Source: Saprospiraceae bacterium (GTDB lineage: Bacteria > Bacteroidota > Bacteroidia > Chitinophagales > Saprospiraceae). From it: a stretch of DNA of 64,000 nucleotides. The DNA lies in NCBI GenBank assembly GCA_019638385.1, contig JAHBTW010000002.1, forward strand, positions 310,001 through 374,000. The letters run 5' to 3'. Position 1 is the stretch's first letter. Each line of letters starts with the position of its first letter. Shown one piece after another: positions 7,311-16,440 of this stretch. A program made the position numbers and the translations under genes. The notes beneath the pieces were generated by a model. That model was not told where the DNA came from, did no database searches, and saw only the letters and a list, made by a program, of their open reading frames with translations.

Positions 7311-9356
7311 CTAATAATCCTTGAGGCGCTGTAATTGTTTTTTTAACCGCTCTTCCGGCAGGAAAATGCGCTCCAAGGCCGGGGTAAACGGGATGGGCAT
7401 GTCCAAACTCGCTATGCGCATCACCGGCGCATCCAGGTGTTCAAAAAGGTGCTCCGAAATGTAGGCCGCTATTTCTCCTCCGAGACCGCCGAACAGGGTG
7501 TCTTCGTGCAGCACCAGCACTTTGCCGGTCTTTTTCACAGAGCGGTCAATGGCCGGATAATCTAAGGGCAGGAGCGTGCGCAGGTCTATGATATCGGCAT
7601 CTATGCCCATTTCTTCCACTGCTTTCAAGGCCCAGTGAACGCCCATGCCGTAAGTGACAACGGACATTTCAACGCCTTCGCGCGCAAGCGCAGCCTTGCC
7701 TATTTCTATGGTGTAATAATCGTCAGGGACGCTGCCGGACACGCTGCGGTACAAGAGCTTGTGCTCAAAGTACATCACCGGATTGGGGTCTTCAAAAGCG
7801 GCGAGCAGCAGCCCTTTGGCGTCGCGGGGATTGGATGGGTACAGTACTTTCAGACCGGGCGTATGCGCAAACCATGCTTCGTTGCTCTGCGAGTGAAACG
7901 GCCCGGCGCCGGTGCCCGCGCCCGTCGGCATTCGGATAACCATATCAGCCGATTGGCCCCAGCGGTAGTGCAGCTTGGCGGCATTGTTCACAATCTGGGT
8001 CATGGCGCAGGTCACGAAGTCGGCAAATTGCATTTCCACCATACTCTTATAACCTTTCAGCCCCAGTCCGATGGCGGCGCCCACAATGGCGCTTTCGCAG
8101 ATAGGCGTATTGCGCACGCGCTCTTTGCCAAATTCTTTTACAAACCCATCGGTGATTTTGAACACGCCGCCGTAGTCGGCAATGTCCTGCCCCATGAGCA
8201 CGAGTTTGTCGTGGCGGCGCATGGCCTCGCGCAGTCCGTCCGACAGGGCGTCCACAAAGCGTTTTTCGCTTACCTTTTCAGTAGCCGGTTCCACGATTTC
8301 CTGCTGCCAGGGCGCATACACGTCGGCGAGTTCGGCCTCGGCGGTAGAAGTCACATCGCCTTCTGCGTAAGCAATTTGCAATTCCGATTCTATTTTGTCT
8401 TTGATGCCTTTTCGCACGGCTTTCACATCGGCTTCTGAGAGCACATTTTCGGCCAGCAAAAACTGCTCGTAGTTGAGTACGGGGTCTTTGGCGGCCCAAT
8501 GGTCCATGAGTTCTTTGGGAACGTATTTGGTGCCGGATGCTTCCTCGTGACCTCTCATGCGGAAGGTGCGGCATTCGAGCAGTACGGGTTCTGGTTTCTC
8601 TCGTAGTTCGGCGGCGAGGCCGGCTACGGTATCATATACTTCCAGGATGTTGTTGCCGTCTATTATTTTGGAACGCATGCCGTATCCCACAGCACGGTCG
8701 GCTATATTTTCGCAGCGATACTGCTCCTGTGTGGGGGTGGAAAGGCCGTAGCCGTTGTTTTCTACAATAAAAATGACGGGCAATTGCCACACGGCCGCTA
8801 CGTTGAGCGCTTCGTGAAATTCGCCCTCGCTCGTGCCGCCTTCCCCGGAGAATGCCACCGCTACCCTGCCCTCTCCGGAGAGCTTGTGCGCCAGGCCCAC
8901 GCCGGCGGCCAGCGACAGTTGCGGGCCGAGGTGAGAAATCATACCTACGATGCCATATTCCAAGGTACCGAAGTGAAAGGAACGGTCGCGGCCTTTGGTG
9001 AAACCGGAGGTCTTGCCTTGCCATTGGCAAAACAAGCGGCTGAGCGGAATGTCTCGCACGGTGAACACGCCGAGGTTGCGGTGCAGGGTGAACACCAGTT
9101 CGTCGGAGAGCAGCGCGGCGGTAGCGCCCACGGCAATGGCCTCCTGCCCGATGCCCGAAAACCATTTGCTGATTTTGCCCTGCCGCAGCAGGATGAGCAT
9201 TTTTTCCTCCACCATGCGGGGGTACAATATTTGCTCGTACAGGCGCCGGAGTTGCTCGTCGCTGAGCGCGCCGCGCCGGAATTGCATAGTCTTTTCAGTA
9301 GCAGGTGTCATGCCGGTTGAAATTTTGGTGGGCAAAGATAAAGATAAAGTCTTCAT
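7311..9356 (-). CDS. Fused E1 alpha/beta subunit of a 2-oxoacid (branched-chain type) dehydrogenase
   Basis: 681-residue thiamine-diphosphate enzyme that decarboxylates a 2-oxoacid and passes the acyl group to lipoyl-E2. Both E1 subunits are in one chain. The alpha part (about 30-330) has the ThDP motif GEGGTSEGEFHEALN...ENNGYGLS. The beta part (about 365-681) has MGQDIADYGGVFK, ICESAIVGAAIGLGLKG and FHSQSNEAWFAHTPGLKV. The TGAGPFHSQS motif and the fusion resemble Bacteroidota branched-chain 2-oxoacid dehydrogenase E1, although substrate cannot be fixed from sequence. The first ATG is used; ATGs at 9311 or 9287 would drop a poorly conserved N-terminus. Followed by metF after 4 bases. LpdA (E3) lies at 38148; no E2 gene is in the window. 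Confidence 0.93.
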   Translation of the reverse strand: MKTLSLSLPTKISTGMTPATEKTMQFRRGALSDEQLRRLYEQILYPRMVEEKMLILLRQGKISKWFSGIGQEAIAVGATAALLSDELVFTLHRNLGVFTVRDIPLSRLFCQWQGKTSGFTKGRDRSFHFGTLEYGIVGMISHLGPQLSLAAGVGLAHKLSGEGRVAVAFSGEGGTSEGEFHEALNVAAVWQLPVIFIVENNGYGLSTPTQEQYRCENIADRAVGYGMRSKIIDGNNILEVYDTVAGLAAELREKPEPVLLECRTFRMRGHEEASGTKYVPKELMDHWAAKDPVLNYEQFLLAENVLSEADVKAVRKGIKDKIESELQIAYAEGDVTSTAEAELADVYAPWQQEIVEPATEKVSEKRFVDALSDGLREAMRRHDKLVLMGQDIADYGGVFKITDGFVKEFGKERVRNTPICESAIVGAAIGLGLKGYKSMVEMQFADFVTCAMTQIVNNAAKLHYRWGQSADMVIRMPTGAGTGAGPFHSQSNEAWFAHTPGLKVLYPSNPRDAKGLLLAAFEDPNPVMYFEHKLLYRSVSGSVPDDYYTIEIGKAALAREGVEMSVVTYGMGVHWALKAVEEMGIDADIIDLRTLLPLDYPAIDRSVKKTGKVLVLHEDTLFGGLGGEIAAYISEHLFEHLDAPVMRIASLDMPIPFTPALERIFLPEERLKKQLQRLKDY

Positions 9357-9485
9357 GAATTGGCCGACGATGTCCGCCCTTCCTCTTTTTTCAGGAGGAC
9401 GACCGGCGCGTGCGCTACATTAGGAACGTGTCGTGAATTTTGGGAACAGGTTCAGTTGTAACAGGGGCGTTGATTGGAAGAAGGC

Positions 9486-9532
9486 AAGGCGGGAAAGGGC
9501 GCCGCTCGAAGAGACGCCCTTTCGCCTTTTTT
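9486..9532. terminator. GC-rich stem-loop with T-tail between E1 and the 140-aa gene
   Basis: AAGGC...AAAGGGCG (9486-9501) pairs with CGCCCTTT...GCCTT (9515-9528), followed on the plus strand by TTTTTT. On the minus strand it lies directly after the stop of the leftward 140-aa gene, where it probably ends that transcript even though the T-run faces the other way. Confidence 0.5.
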
Positions 9533-9540
9533 GTAAAATC

Positions 9541-9963
9541 TTACTTTTTCACTCCTCTGCCAAGGACCAAACCGATAACTCCGCCGACGATAGCACCGAC
9601 AACGGTACTGGCGATGATGTCTGCGATGGTTCCATTCAGGTTCAGGATGTTTGCCGACGCATACCATACCAAATCCATGGACACCGCGATCAGGCCGAAA
9701 ATCAAAGCCCCGGCTTTGGCGCCCGTTACGAAGGTGGAAATATTGGCCCAAAAGTCGAAGATGAATGCGAGCAGAAATGCGGCGGCAAAATTGCCCAGCA
9801 CCATGGCCCACAAAATCATGTCCTTATCGGCTTTTAAGATGCCGGAGGAGACATAGTTGGCCGCCATGAAGTCGCGGAGCACAATGCCCCAAACCAACCA
9901 TCCCAGCAGGAAAAAAACGACCGTTCCGGCCAATGCTGCAATTAAAATTTTGTTGAGTCTCAT
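9541..9963 (-). CDS. Small integral membrane protein, unknown function
   Basis: 140 residues with about four hydrophobic helices: roughly 5-27 (ILIAALAGTVVFFLLGWLVW), 48-70, 80-100, and 113-136 (a Gly/Val-rich segment ending GLVLGRGVKK). The short polar loops include FMAANYVSSGILKADKD. I do not recognise a named family; it looks like the small conserved inner-membrane proteins common in Bacteroidota. The ATG at 9963 is clear. It is transcribed alone, with a TACATTTG promoter element about 70 bases upstream and a stem-loop just after the stop. Confidence 0.75.
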   Translation of the reverse strand: MRLNKILIAALAGTVVFFLLGWLVWGIVLRDFMAANYVSSGILKADKDMILWAMVLGNFAAAFLLAFIFDFWANISTFVTGAKAGALIFGLIAVSMDLVWYASANILNLNGTIADIIASTVVGAIVGGVIGLVLGRGVKK

Positions 9964-10276
9964 ATCAGAAAAAAGTTTTGATGACTACGGCTAATGAGGT
10001 ATCGCCTTTTCAATATGAGTCACGGGAAGCAGAACAAATGTAACTAATAATTTCACCCAGTCGCCTTTGTGCAAAAAAATTGTTTGCGCAATCCGCATTT
10101 CGCACAGTTCCCAAGAGACACTTTTCGGTATTTTTTTGAAAAAAATTTGTCGCATCGCAACAAACATTCTATTTTCATGGCCGATTCAGAGGCCGTCCAA
10201 CAACCGCCTGAATTGTTACAAACGGGAAAGCCGAAAACCGATCAGAGTAGGCACAAAACACTAAAAACTTCAAATT
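9964..10276. other. 313-bp divergent intergenic region
   Basis: Separates the leftward 140-aa membrane protein from the rightward TM2 gene. It is A/T-rich on the right (a T-run followed by an A-run at about 10130-10150). I see one minus-strand promoter element (10035-10042) and no credible gene. Frames here lack coding character. Confidence 0.6.
10035..10042 (-). promoter_or_regulatory. Promoter -7 element for the 140-aa gene
   Basis: Reads TACATTTG on the minus strand, an exact TAnnTTTG match 72 bases before the ATG at 9963. A TTG at the expected -33 spacing is not evident. Confidence 0.4.
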
Positions 10277-10492
10277 ATGTCAGAACAAAAAGAAGTCCAA
10301 TCCAAAGTGACCATGATCCTCATTTGCTTCTTCCTCGGAAGCCTCGGCATTCACCGCCTCATGATGGGTTATTCCAATTGGTGGCTCATGCTCATCACCC
10401 TCGGCGGCTGCGGCATCTGGACGCTGGTGGATTTCATCCAAATCATTCTCGGCAACATGAAAATGGCCGATGGAAGGGATTTGACCAACTAG
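10277..10492 (+). CDS. TM2 domain-containing protein
   Basis: 71-residue membrane protein of the TM2 family: two hydrophobic helices (about 12-30 and 36-58) joined by a short turn with the family pattern FLGSLGIHRLMMGYSNWW, then the second helix around GGCGIWTLVDFIQIILG. The family is widespread in bacteria and eukaryotes; its bacterial role is unknown. The ATG follows the A-rich tract ACTTCAAATT. The short length equals a bare TM2 domain. The next rightward gene (DUF2752) starts 85 bases later, and the two may be co-transcribed. Confidence 0.88.
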   Translation: MSEQKEVQSKVTMILICFFLGSLGIHRLMMGYSNWWLMLITLGGCGIWTLVDFIQIILGNMKMADGRDLTN

Positions 10493-10559
10493 TTCTTTCT
10501 AAAAAAGACAACCGGGCAAGGGGCAAGTTGGCAAAATTTGCTTCTTGCCCTTCCTCCTC

Positions 10560-10593
10560 CTCTATGCTCCATGCCCTATGCTCTATGCACTCC
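10560..10593. repeat. Extragenic TATGC-type short repeat, copy 2 (contains the start of the DUF2752 gene)
   Basis: Iterates CTCTATGCTCCATGCCCTAT, the reverse-complement sense of the unit at 2999-3021. Just upstream, GGGCAAG (about 10522-10528) and CTTGCCC (about 10544-10550) form a small stem-loop. The ATG at 10578 used for the next gene lies within the repeat. Confidence 0.6.
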
Positions 10594-10886
10594 AACTCCT
10601 TCCAGCTTATTTTTGGGAAAACAAATTGCTGAGCCTTGCCGGCTTGTATTTTCTCGTATCTGCCGTACTCAAGTCCTTCACTGCCATTGACATTTGCCTG
10701 CCCTGCCTGTGGAAAGCCATCTTCGGCATACAATGCCCCGGCTGCGGCCTCACCTCTGCTTTCATCCAACTCGTCCGCCTGAATCCGATCGGCGCCTGGC
10801 AGGCCAATCCGCTGATCTTTGTAGTATTACCGGCAGCGTTGTTTTTTATCCTTCGGGATTTTATCCGTTTTCGGAAACCTGTTTAG
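10578..10886 (+). CDS. DUF2752 family membrane protein
   Basis: About 102 residues from the ATG at 10578. The family signature is the Cys-containing motif CPGCGLTSAFIQL preceded by an IFGIQ segment and followed by NPIGAWQANPLIF and a last hydrophobic helix (VVLPAALFFILRDF). Two to three membrane segments. DUF2752 proteins are small membrane proteins of unknown function, often encoded near TM2 genes in Bacteroidota, as here. The frame extends upstream to a TTG at 10545, but that part, and the first residues MLYALQ, are encoded by a short tandem repeat, so the true N-terminus is uncertain. Confidence 0.82.
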   Translation: MLYALQLLPAYFWENKLLSLAGLYFLVSAVLKSFTAIDICLPCLWKAIFGIQCPGCGLTSAFIQLVRLNPIGAWQANPLIFVVLPAALFFILRDFIRFRKPV

Positions 10887-10938
10887 CGGAACTCCGTCCC
10901 GCTCCTGTACCTCTGCGGCGAAAGAACCGAAGACCATA

Positions 10939-11964
10939 TCACAGCGCAAACACCTTAGCGGCAAACCCCTCTCCGGCAGCTTCCACGAAGAGCTTGCCCG
11001 CTTCCGCAACCGTATCTGCCACAGGGATATACGACCAGTCAAGCGCTTCCCTTGATTTTCGGTTGTCGTATTCTATTTCCAAAGAAGAATGATACACGGC
11101 CTCGCGGGTTATTTCGCGGGTGCGCCCGCTGAGCAGCGATCGCACGGCATCCAGATACCGGGCTGCTTGCAAGGTCCATGCAGCGGCTTTGTGCGAAGGC
11201 GGCCGCCGGGAGAGTGCGCCGGCGATAAGCCCCATGAGGTGTTGGAAATCGAGATTTTCGGAAGAAAGCACAAACCGCTCCCCGCTGATATCGCTTTCCA
11301 TGAGGCGAATCATGAAGCGAGCCACGTCGCGTACGTCCACGAAACCGTTGCGGCCGGGCGGGCATATCGGGAAGTTGCGCCACACCAGGGGGAAAATCTT
11401 GAGCGGACCGTCATTCCAGCGACCGGCGCCGAGAATAACAGCGGGATTCACCACCGCTACGTTCAGCCCCTCCGCCGCACCGCGCCACACTTCCAGTTCG
11501 GCCAAGTGCTTGCTCAGCGCGTAGTTCGACATTTGTTTGCTGTATTCCCATTTGGTGCTTTCATCTGCCTTAAACCCTTCTTTGGGTCGCCCGATGGCTG
11601 CCGTGGAGCCGGCAAAGATCAATTTCTGCACCCCGCAGGCGAGCGCTTCGTTTACCACATTGGCCGTGCCTTCTACATTCACCGCCAGCACGCGCTTGCG
11701 GTCTTGCGGCAAGTACGACACCACCGCTGCACAGTGATACACCTGTTCGACGCCGGTCATAGCATCCTGCAGGGAATACGGATCGAGCACGTCCCCGTCC
11801 ATCCATTGCACGGCTTCGGCAACTTCACGCACCAAATCCATATTGCTGCCCGCCCGTTTAATGGCGCGCACATCGGTATAGCCGGTTTTCACCAAATACC
11901 GCAGCAGATATGACCCGACAAAGCCGGTACCGCCGATGACTAATACAGGTGTGTTGTATTTCAA
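10939..11964 (-). CDS. NAD(P)-dependent epimerase/dehydratase (extended SDR)
   Basis: About 341 residues. Rossmann motif LVIGGTGFVGSYLLRYL right at the N-terminus, then DLVREVAEAVQWMDGDVLD, the VYHCAAVVSY segment, LIFAGSTAAIG, and the catalytic YALSK (Y-x-x-x-K). The later region with NPAVILGAGRW and GFVDVRDVA matches dihydroflavonol reductase/3-beta-HSD-like extended SDRs. Substrate unknown. There is no ATG near the expected N-terminus. TTG at 11964 gives a five-residue lead to the Rossmann strand. The longer frame to TTG 12009 would be encoded partly by an extragenic repeat and is less likely. Neighbours give no pathway hint. Confidence 0.9.
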   Translation of the reverse strand: MKYNTPVLVIGGTGFVGSYLLRYLVKTGYTDVRAIKRAGSNMDLVREVAEAVQWMDGDVLDPYSLQDAMTGVEQVYHCAAVVSYLPQDRKRVLAVNVEGTANVVNEALACGVQKLIFAGSTAAIGRPKEGFKADESTKWEYSKQMSNYALSKHLAELEVWRGAAEGLNVAVVNPAVILGAGRWNDGPLKIFPLVWRNFPICPPGRNGFVDVRDVARFMIRLMESDISGERFVLSSENLDFQHLMGLIAGALSRRPPSHKAAAWTLQAARYLDAVRSLLSGRTREITREAVYHSSLEIEYDNRKSREALDWSYIPVADTVAEAGKLFVEAAGEGFAAKVFAL

Positions 11965-11999
11965 TGCCTTGTTTTTTTGTTGCCTTAGAAGTACTCGCC

Positions 12000-12033
12000 A
12001 CTTCAACAATCTAAATTCAACAATCTACAATCT
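12000..12033. repeat. Extragenic direct repeat of the ATTGTTGAAT/AGATTGT type
   Basis: The plus strand shows TTCAACAATCTAAATTCAAC followed by AATCTACAATCTGAC, so TTCAACAATCTA is repeated twice with a partial third unit. It lies directly upstream of the SDR gene and overlaps the longer alternative N-terminus, which argues against that start. Confidence 0.5.
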
Positions 12034-12123
12034 GACTTCTATTTAAAATTGATGAATGTGGATTTAAAATTTTAGAAGTGTCTATGCTCACTCATAGCAA
12101 ATCACCGCAAACCCCAAAACAGC

Positions 12124-12173
12124 CTACCCTATGCTCTCTGCACTATGCCCTACGCCCTATGCTCCACCCCTCC
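12124..12173. repeat. Extragenic TATGC-type short repeat, copy 3 (overlaps the 3' end of anmK)
   Basis: Degenerate iterations of CCTATGCTC, CACTATGCCC, TACGCCC and CCTATGCTCCACCCC. The stop codon of anmK (12150-12152) and its last codons lie inside this array. Confidence 0.6.
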
Positions 12174-13250
12174 CACCGCATCCCTCCGCGCACCCGTCAC
12201 GCTTGCGATACAATTGGGTATGTTTTTCAACCGGAGCACACCCATGAGCGCCATGAGCGCCGCCTCCTTAAAAGCAATGATGCCCGGATCGGGAAGATGC
12301 AATGAAAAGCGCCCGATGCGATTGCACTCCGCTACAATACAATTACAGAGGAAAGTGTTGAACGCGCCGCCGCCGGTAGCCATGATGCGGTATTCTTTGC
12401 GCCGCCAGTTTTCCTGCTCCATGATGCGCTGCACCGCGAGAGCAGTTTGCCGGGCCAACTGCACGCAAGCCGTGTGCAAGCGGTCCTCCACCGATGCGGG
12501 CCAGGCCCTGTATGCGCTCACCTGATGCTCCTGTACCCAGTCGTTGCCTAGCGACTTTGGGGGCGGCTGCCGGAAGTAAGGCAGCGCGTTCATCGCGTCC
12601 ATGAGCGGCCCGATGAGGCGGCCCGATGCCGCGAGGCGACCGCCATCGTCGTAAGGCAGGCCGAGGGGTTGGACCAAGGCATTGAGAATCTGATTGGCGC
12701 CGCCGATGTCGAAAGCGATATAGCGCCCGGCTACATTGCAGGTGATGTTGGCAATGCCGCCGAGGTTGAGCAGTAAGTCGAAATCGGGGAAGAGCAGGCG
12801 GTCGGCAATAGGGGCAATGGGCGCGCCCTGTCCGCCGAGCGCAATGTCGGCACTGCGGAAATCGCACACCACGGTATGCCCGGTAGCGGCTGCAATTGCA
12901 GCGCCGTCGCCGATTTGAGTCGTAAAGCCCTCCGCCGGAAAATGGAAAATGGTGTGCCCGTGCGAGGCGATGAGGTCGGGTTGCAGGTTGTGTTTTTTTA
13001 TAAATGTGTGGACGACTTCCCCCATCCAACGGCCCAAGTCGGCGTGGGCTTTGGCGAGGCTGCGGGCATCGGCCTGCGGCAGGTCGCGTAGGCGTTGCGG
13101 CCAGACATCGGGGAAGGGAACGGTTTCGCCGTGGAGCAGTTCCCAGTTGGTGAGCCGGGTATCATCGAATAAGAAGGTGCAGGCAGCGATGTCTAACCCA
13201 TCTAAAGAAGAACCCGACATGAGGCCGATGGAGGTAAGTGTGTCGCTCAT
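12150..13250 (-). CDS. anmK: Anhydro-N-acetylmuramic acid kinase
   Basis: 366 residues. Phosphorylates and opens 1,6-anhydro-MurNAc released by lytic transglycosylases, giving MurNAc-6-P for cell-wall recycling. Signatures: GLMSGSSLDGLDIA (ATP-binding P-loop of the family, about 8-21), ASHGHTIFHFP, TQIGDGAAIAAATG, GQGAPIAPIADRLLF (catalytic Asp), NLGGIANIT, FDIGGANQILN, and ATGGGAFNTFLCN near the C-terminus. The ATG at 13250 is well placed, and the promoter TATATTTG lies about 75 bases upstream. The last residues (GGVEHRA and stop) are encoded by an extragenic repeat array, so the natural C-terminus has been replaced or extended. Confidence 0.95.
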   Translation of the reverse strand: MSDTLTSIGLMSGSSLDGLDIAACTFLFDDTRLTNWELLHGETVPFPDVWPQRLRDLPQADARSLAKAHADLGRWMGEVVHTFIKKHNLQPDLIASHGHTIFHFPAEGFTTQIGDGAAIAAATGHTVVCDFRSADIALGGQGAPIAPIADRLLFPDFDLLLNLGGIANITCNVAGRYIAFDIGGANQILNALVQPLGLPYDDGGRLAASGRLIGPLMDAMNALPYFRQPPPKSLGNDWVQEHQVSAYRAWPASVEDRLHTACVQLARQTALAVQRIMEQENWRRKEYRIMATGGGAFNTFLCNCIVAECNRIGRFSLHLPDPGIIAFKEAALMALMGVLRLKNIPNCIASVTGARRDAVGGVEHRA

Positions 13251-13322
13251 TTCGCTATCTCAACGTTGGGATATACCTTAGAAAGGAGAAGTTTGGTAGT
13301 CATCTATTATCAGATTGTTGGG

Positions 13323-13349
13323 CAAATATAAAAAATAGCCCGGAAACAA
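13323..13349 (-). promoter_or_regulatory. Bacteroidota-type promoter of anmK
   Basis: On the minus strand TTG (13349-13347, within TTTG), 16 bases, then TATATTTG (13330-13323), about 73 bases before the anmK ATG. Exact match to TAnnTTTG. Confidence 0.6.
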
Positions 13350-13395
13350 ACCTTGTGTCTCGCTGTTGAAGGAGGGTAAGTACATCGTAATGAAT

Positions 13396-13474
13396 AGCTG
13401 CGAGCTACGAGCTGTGAGCTTCGAGTTTTATCATGGACAGACTCACCGCTCGCGGCTCACCGCCCGAAGCTAAA
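13396..13474. repeat. Extragenic GAGCTNCGA-type inverted repeat, copy 1
   Basis: The left arm iterates a 9-10-base unit, AGCTGCGAGCTACGAGCTGT then GAGCTTCGAGTTT. The right arm (13442-13474) carries the inverted sense, CACCGCTCGCGGCTCACCGC then CCGAAGCT. Together they can form a long imperfect hairpin just before the 197-aa gene. Same family as 17757-17834. Confidence 0.6.
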
Positions 13475-13493
13475 CCGTAAGTCCCTGTCGCCT

Positions 13494-14087
13494 ATGTCCG
13501 GTATATGGAAATACCTGCAATCTCTGTTCCGGCAAGCGGAGCACAGCAGTCCGTCTCAGCCTTTCATTCACGAAATGATAGAACGTAGTCCGGAGCATCG
13601 CGATGCATTGGAGCATTGGAAACAAACTTTAGTGTGCCGCCGCTTGTGCGACTGGGTGCTCAATCAATACGGTCTCTTCGGCGCCCTGCCCGACGACGTG
13701 GACGAAGCGCTCGATTTTCTGAATACGCCGTCTTCCAAAGGGTTTGTCGTACATTTTCACAAAACCAACTACGACCGCCGGGAGGCCCTGTTCTTTTTTG
13801 ATTTGCTGCGCGAAAAAGTACTCGCGCTGGGCTACCGCACCCAGATTTCCGACCGCCGCGTGTATCAAACCGGCGCCTGGGCAGAAACGGCAGAGCGGCA
13901 TTATCTCAAACCAAAACCGGAGTTCGGCGCGCCCGGCAAAATCCGGCAACGCTTCGGCAACATCACCATTATGTTGGTGTTGCGCAACGACGCGCCCTGG
14001 CAGCTTCAATTTCAGGCGACCACCTACCGCGATCATCTCTTCCTCGAAGCCGACAGCTTTCAGGATTTAATGAGCGGGTTGTTTTGA
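13494..14087 (+). CDS. Conserved hypothetical 197-aa protein
   Basis: I do not recognise a family. A cytoplasmic-looking protein without signal peptide or membrane segment, it starts MSGIWKYLQSLFRQAEH, has a helical first half (around ALEHWKQTLVCRRLCDWVL) and a beta-rich second half with aromatic and basic residues (VVHFHKTNYDRREALFFF, RFGNITIMLVLRNDAPWQL). The start ATG lies 19 bases after an extragenic repeat, so it is probably expressed from a promoter within or before that repeat. The aconitase promoter overlaps its stop codon (TTG at 14084-14086). Confidence 0.72.
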   Translation: MSGIWKYLQSLFRQAEHSSPSQPFIHEMIERSPEHRDALEHWKQTLVCRRLCDWVLNQYGLFGALPDDVDEALDFLNTPSSKGFVVHFHKTNYDRREALFFFDLLREKVLALGYRTQISDRRVYQTGAWAETAERHYLKPKPEFGAPGKIRQRFGNITIMLVLRNDAPWQLQFQATTYRDHLFLEADSFQDLMSGLF

Positions 14088-14111
14088 GATAAATCTAAAG
14101 GATTATATTTG
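14084..14111 (+). promoter_or_regulatory. Promoter of the aconitase-aspartate kinase operon
   Basis: TTG (14084-14086), 17 bases, TATATTTG (14104-14111). An exact Bacteroidota promoter whose -33 element overlaps the stop codon of the preceding gene. The predicted leader of about 40 nt contains a GC hairpin (CGCCC...GGGGC). Confidence 0.72.
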
Positions 14112-14158
14112 CGCGCCCTTTCGGGGGCATACTTTTTCATCATAAAATTAGCACTACT

Positions 14159-16429
14159 ATGGCGTTCGATATGGAAATGCTCAAGGCTCACTACGGGTCT
14201 TTCGCTCAACGGGTTGACTCGGCAAAAAAGGCACTCGGCAAGCCCCTTACCCTTACGGAAAAAATTCTCTACGCTCACCTGCACCCCGATTCTCATCTGC
14301 AATCTTTTGCCCGTGGCAAGGACTATGTCTTTTTTGCACCCGACCGCGTGGCTATGCAGGACGCCACCGCTCAAATGGCCTTGTTGCAGTTTATGATGTG
14401 CGGCCGCGACAAAACCGCCGTGCCCTCCACCGTCCATTGCGATCACCTCATACAGGCCCAAATCGGGGCATCGCAGGACCTGAAAACCGCCATTCATGTC
14501 AACTCCGAAGTATATGACTTCCTCGCCACCGTTTCCAACAAATACGGCATCGGATTCTGGAAACCCGGCGCGGGCATCATTCACCAAATCGTGTTGGAAA
14601 ACTACGCTTTCCCCGGCGGTATGATGATCGGCACCGACTCCCACACCCCCAATGCGGGCGGTCTGGGCATGGTGGCCATCGGCGTGGGCGGCGCAGATGC
14701 GGTGGATGTAATGACCGGAATGGCCTGGGAATTGAAAATGCCCAAGCTCATCGGCGTGAAACTCACCGGCAAACTCGGCGGCTGGACTTCCTCCAAAGAC
14801 GTCATCCTCAAAGTGGCCGGCATCCTCACCGTGAAAGGCGGTACGGGCGCTATTGTGGAGTACTTCGGCCCCGGCGCGGAAGCCATGTCGTGTACCGGCA
14901 AAGGCACTGTGTGCAATATGGGCGCGGAGATCGGCGCCACCACGTCTATCTTCGGCTACGACCAGTCCATGAGCCGCTACCTGCGCGCCACCGAACGCGC
15001 CGATGTGGCCGAGCTGGCCGATCAGGTGGCCCCCTACCTCACCGGCGACGCGGAATGCTACGCCAATCCCGGCCAATATTTCGATCAGGTAATTGAAATT
15101 GACCTCGATACGCTGGAGCCGCACGTCAACGGCCCATACACGCCCGACCTGGCCTGGCCCATTTCCAAATTTGCACAGGCCGTACGCGAAAACAACTATC
15201 CGCAAAAATTGGAGGTCGGCCTCATCGGTTCCTGCACCAACTCTTCTTACGAAGACCTCGACCGCGCAGCTTCCATTGCGCGGCAGGCCGTGGACAAGAA
15301 GTTGAAAGTAAAATCCGAATTCACGGTGACGCCGGGATCGGAACAAATCCGCTATACTGTGCAACGCGACGGGCAGTTGGAAGCCTTCGAAAGCATGGGC
15401 GGCGTGGTGCTGGCCAATGCCTGCGGCCCCTGCATCGGACAATGGGCGCGCCATACCGACGACCCCAATCGCGCCAATTCCATCATCACTTCTTTCAATC
15501 GCAACTTCTCCAAACGCAACGACGGCAACCCGCAAACCCGCTCCTTTGTGGCTTCGCCCGAAATCGTAACGGCATTGTCCATCGCGGGCGACCTTACGTT
15601 CAACCCGCTCACCGACTCGCTCATTAATGAAGACGGACAGGCTGTGCGCCTCGATCCGCCGACCGGGGTGGAATTGCCGCCCAAAGGCTTCGATGTAGAA
15701 GACGCAGGTTTTCAGGCGCCCGCCACCGACGGCGCCGTCATATCGGTGAGCGTATCGCCCGATTCCAACCGCCTGCAATTGCTCACGCCCTTCCGGCCCA
15801 TCACCGCCGACCAACTCAAGGGCATGCGCATCCTCATCAAAGCGAAAGGCAAATGCACCACCGACCACATCTCTATGGCCGGCCCCTGGCTCGAATTTCG
15901 CGGGCACCTGCAAAATATCGCCAAAAATACCCTCATCGGCGCCATCAACGCTTTCAACGGCGAGACCAACAGCGTCATCAACTATATTGAAAACAAATAC
16001 ATGCCCGTGCCCGACTCTGGTCTGGCGTACAGAAATGCAGGTACCGGCACGGTGGTGTTCGGTGAAGAAAACTACGGCGAAGGCTCCTCGCGCGAGCACG
16101 CAGCCATGCAGCCCCGATTCCTCGGCGTCAACGCGGTTATTGTGAAATCCTTTGCCCGCATCCACGAAACCAACCTCAAGAAGCAGGGCATGTTGGCGCT
16201 CACTTTCGTAAATCCCGACGATTACGAACTGATCCGTCAGGATGACATCATTGATCTTATGGGGTTTGAACACATGTCGCCGGGCCGCAATATGGAACTC
16301 GTGCTCCGCCACGCCGACGGCACGTTGGATAAAGTGGAACTGAGCCACACTTACAATCAGGCTCAAATAGAATGGGTACAGGCCGGTTCGGCGCTCAACA
16401 AAATCAGAATGGGGCTTGGAGAAGCCTGA
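14159..16429 (+). CDS. acn: Aconitate hydratase (mitochondrial-type aconitase)
   Basis: 756 residues. [4Fe-4S] enzyme that interconverts citrate and isocitrate in the TCA cycle. The three cluster cysteines are visible: one in [12 protein letters not shown] (about 359) and two in [11 protein letters not shown] (about 422 and 425). Other signatures: [32 protein letters not shown], and in the C-terminal swivel domain [20 protein letters not shown] and [15 protein letters not shown]. The length and the absence of AcnB-type HEAT repeats fit the mitochondrial-like group. It leads an operon with aspartate kinase, which begins 11 bases after its stop. Confidence 0.96.
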   Translation: MAFDMEMLKAHYGSFAQRVDSAKKALGKPLTLTEKILYAHLHPDSHLQSFARGKDYVFFAPDRVAMQDATAQMALLQFMMCGRDKTAVPSTVHCDHLIQAQIGASQDLKTAIHVNSEVYDFLATVSNKYGIGFWKPGAGIIHQIVLENYAFPGGMMIGTDSHTPNAGGLGMVAIGVGGADAVDVMTGMAWELKMPKLIGVKLTGKLGGWTSSKDVILKVAGILTVKGGTGAIVEYFGPGAEAMSCTGKGTVCNMGAEIGATTSIFGYDQSMSRYLRATERADVAELADQVAPYLTGDAECYANPGQYFDQVIEIDLDTLEPHVNGPYTPDLAWPISKFAQAVRENNYPQKLEVGLIGSCTNSSYEDLDRAASIARQAVDKKLKVKSEFTVTPGSEQIRYTVQRDGQLEAFESMGGVVLANACGPCIGQWARHTDDPNRANSIITSFNRNFSKRNDGNPQTRSFVASPEIVTALSIAGDLTFNPLTDSLINEDGQAVRLDPPTGVELPPKGFDVEDAGFQAPATDGAVISVSVSPDSNRLQLLTPFRPITADQLKGMRILIKAKGKCTTDHISMAGPWLEFRGHLQNIAKNTLIGAINAFNGETNSVINYIENKYMPVPDSGLAYRNAGTGTVVFGEENYGEGSSREHAAMQPRFLGVNAVIVKSFARIHETNLKKQGMLALTFVNPDDYELIRQDDIIDLMGFEHMSPGRNMELVLRHADGTLDKVELSHTYNQAQIEWVQAGSALNKIRMGLGEA

Positions 16430-16440
16430 AGGTTGACAGC

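Noticed and set aside
14060-16366. A 768-codon open frame antisense to aconitase
   Set aside because: It mirrors the strongly conserved aconitase frame, is rich in His, Gly and Val as expected for an antisense shadow of GC-biased codons, and matches no family.
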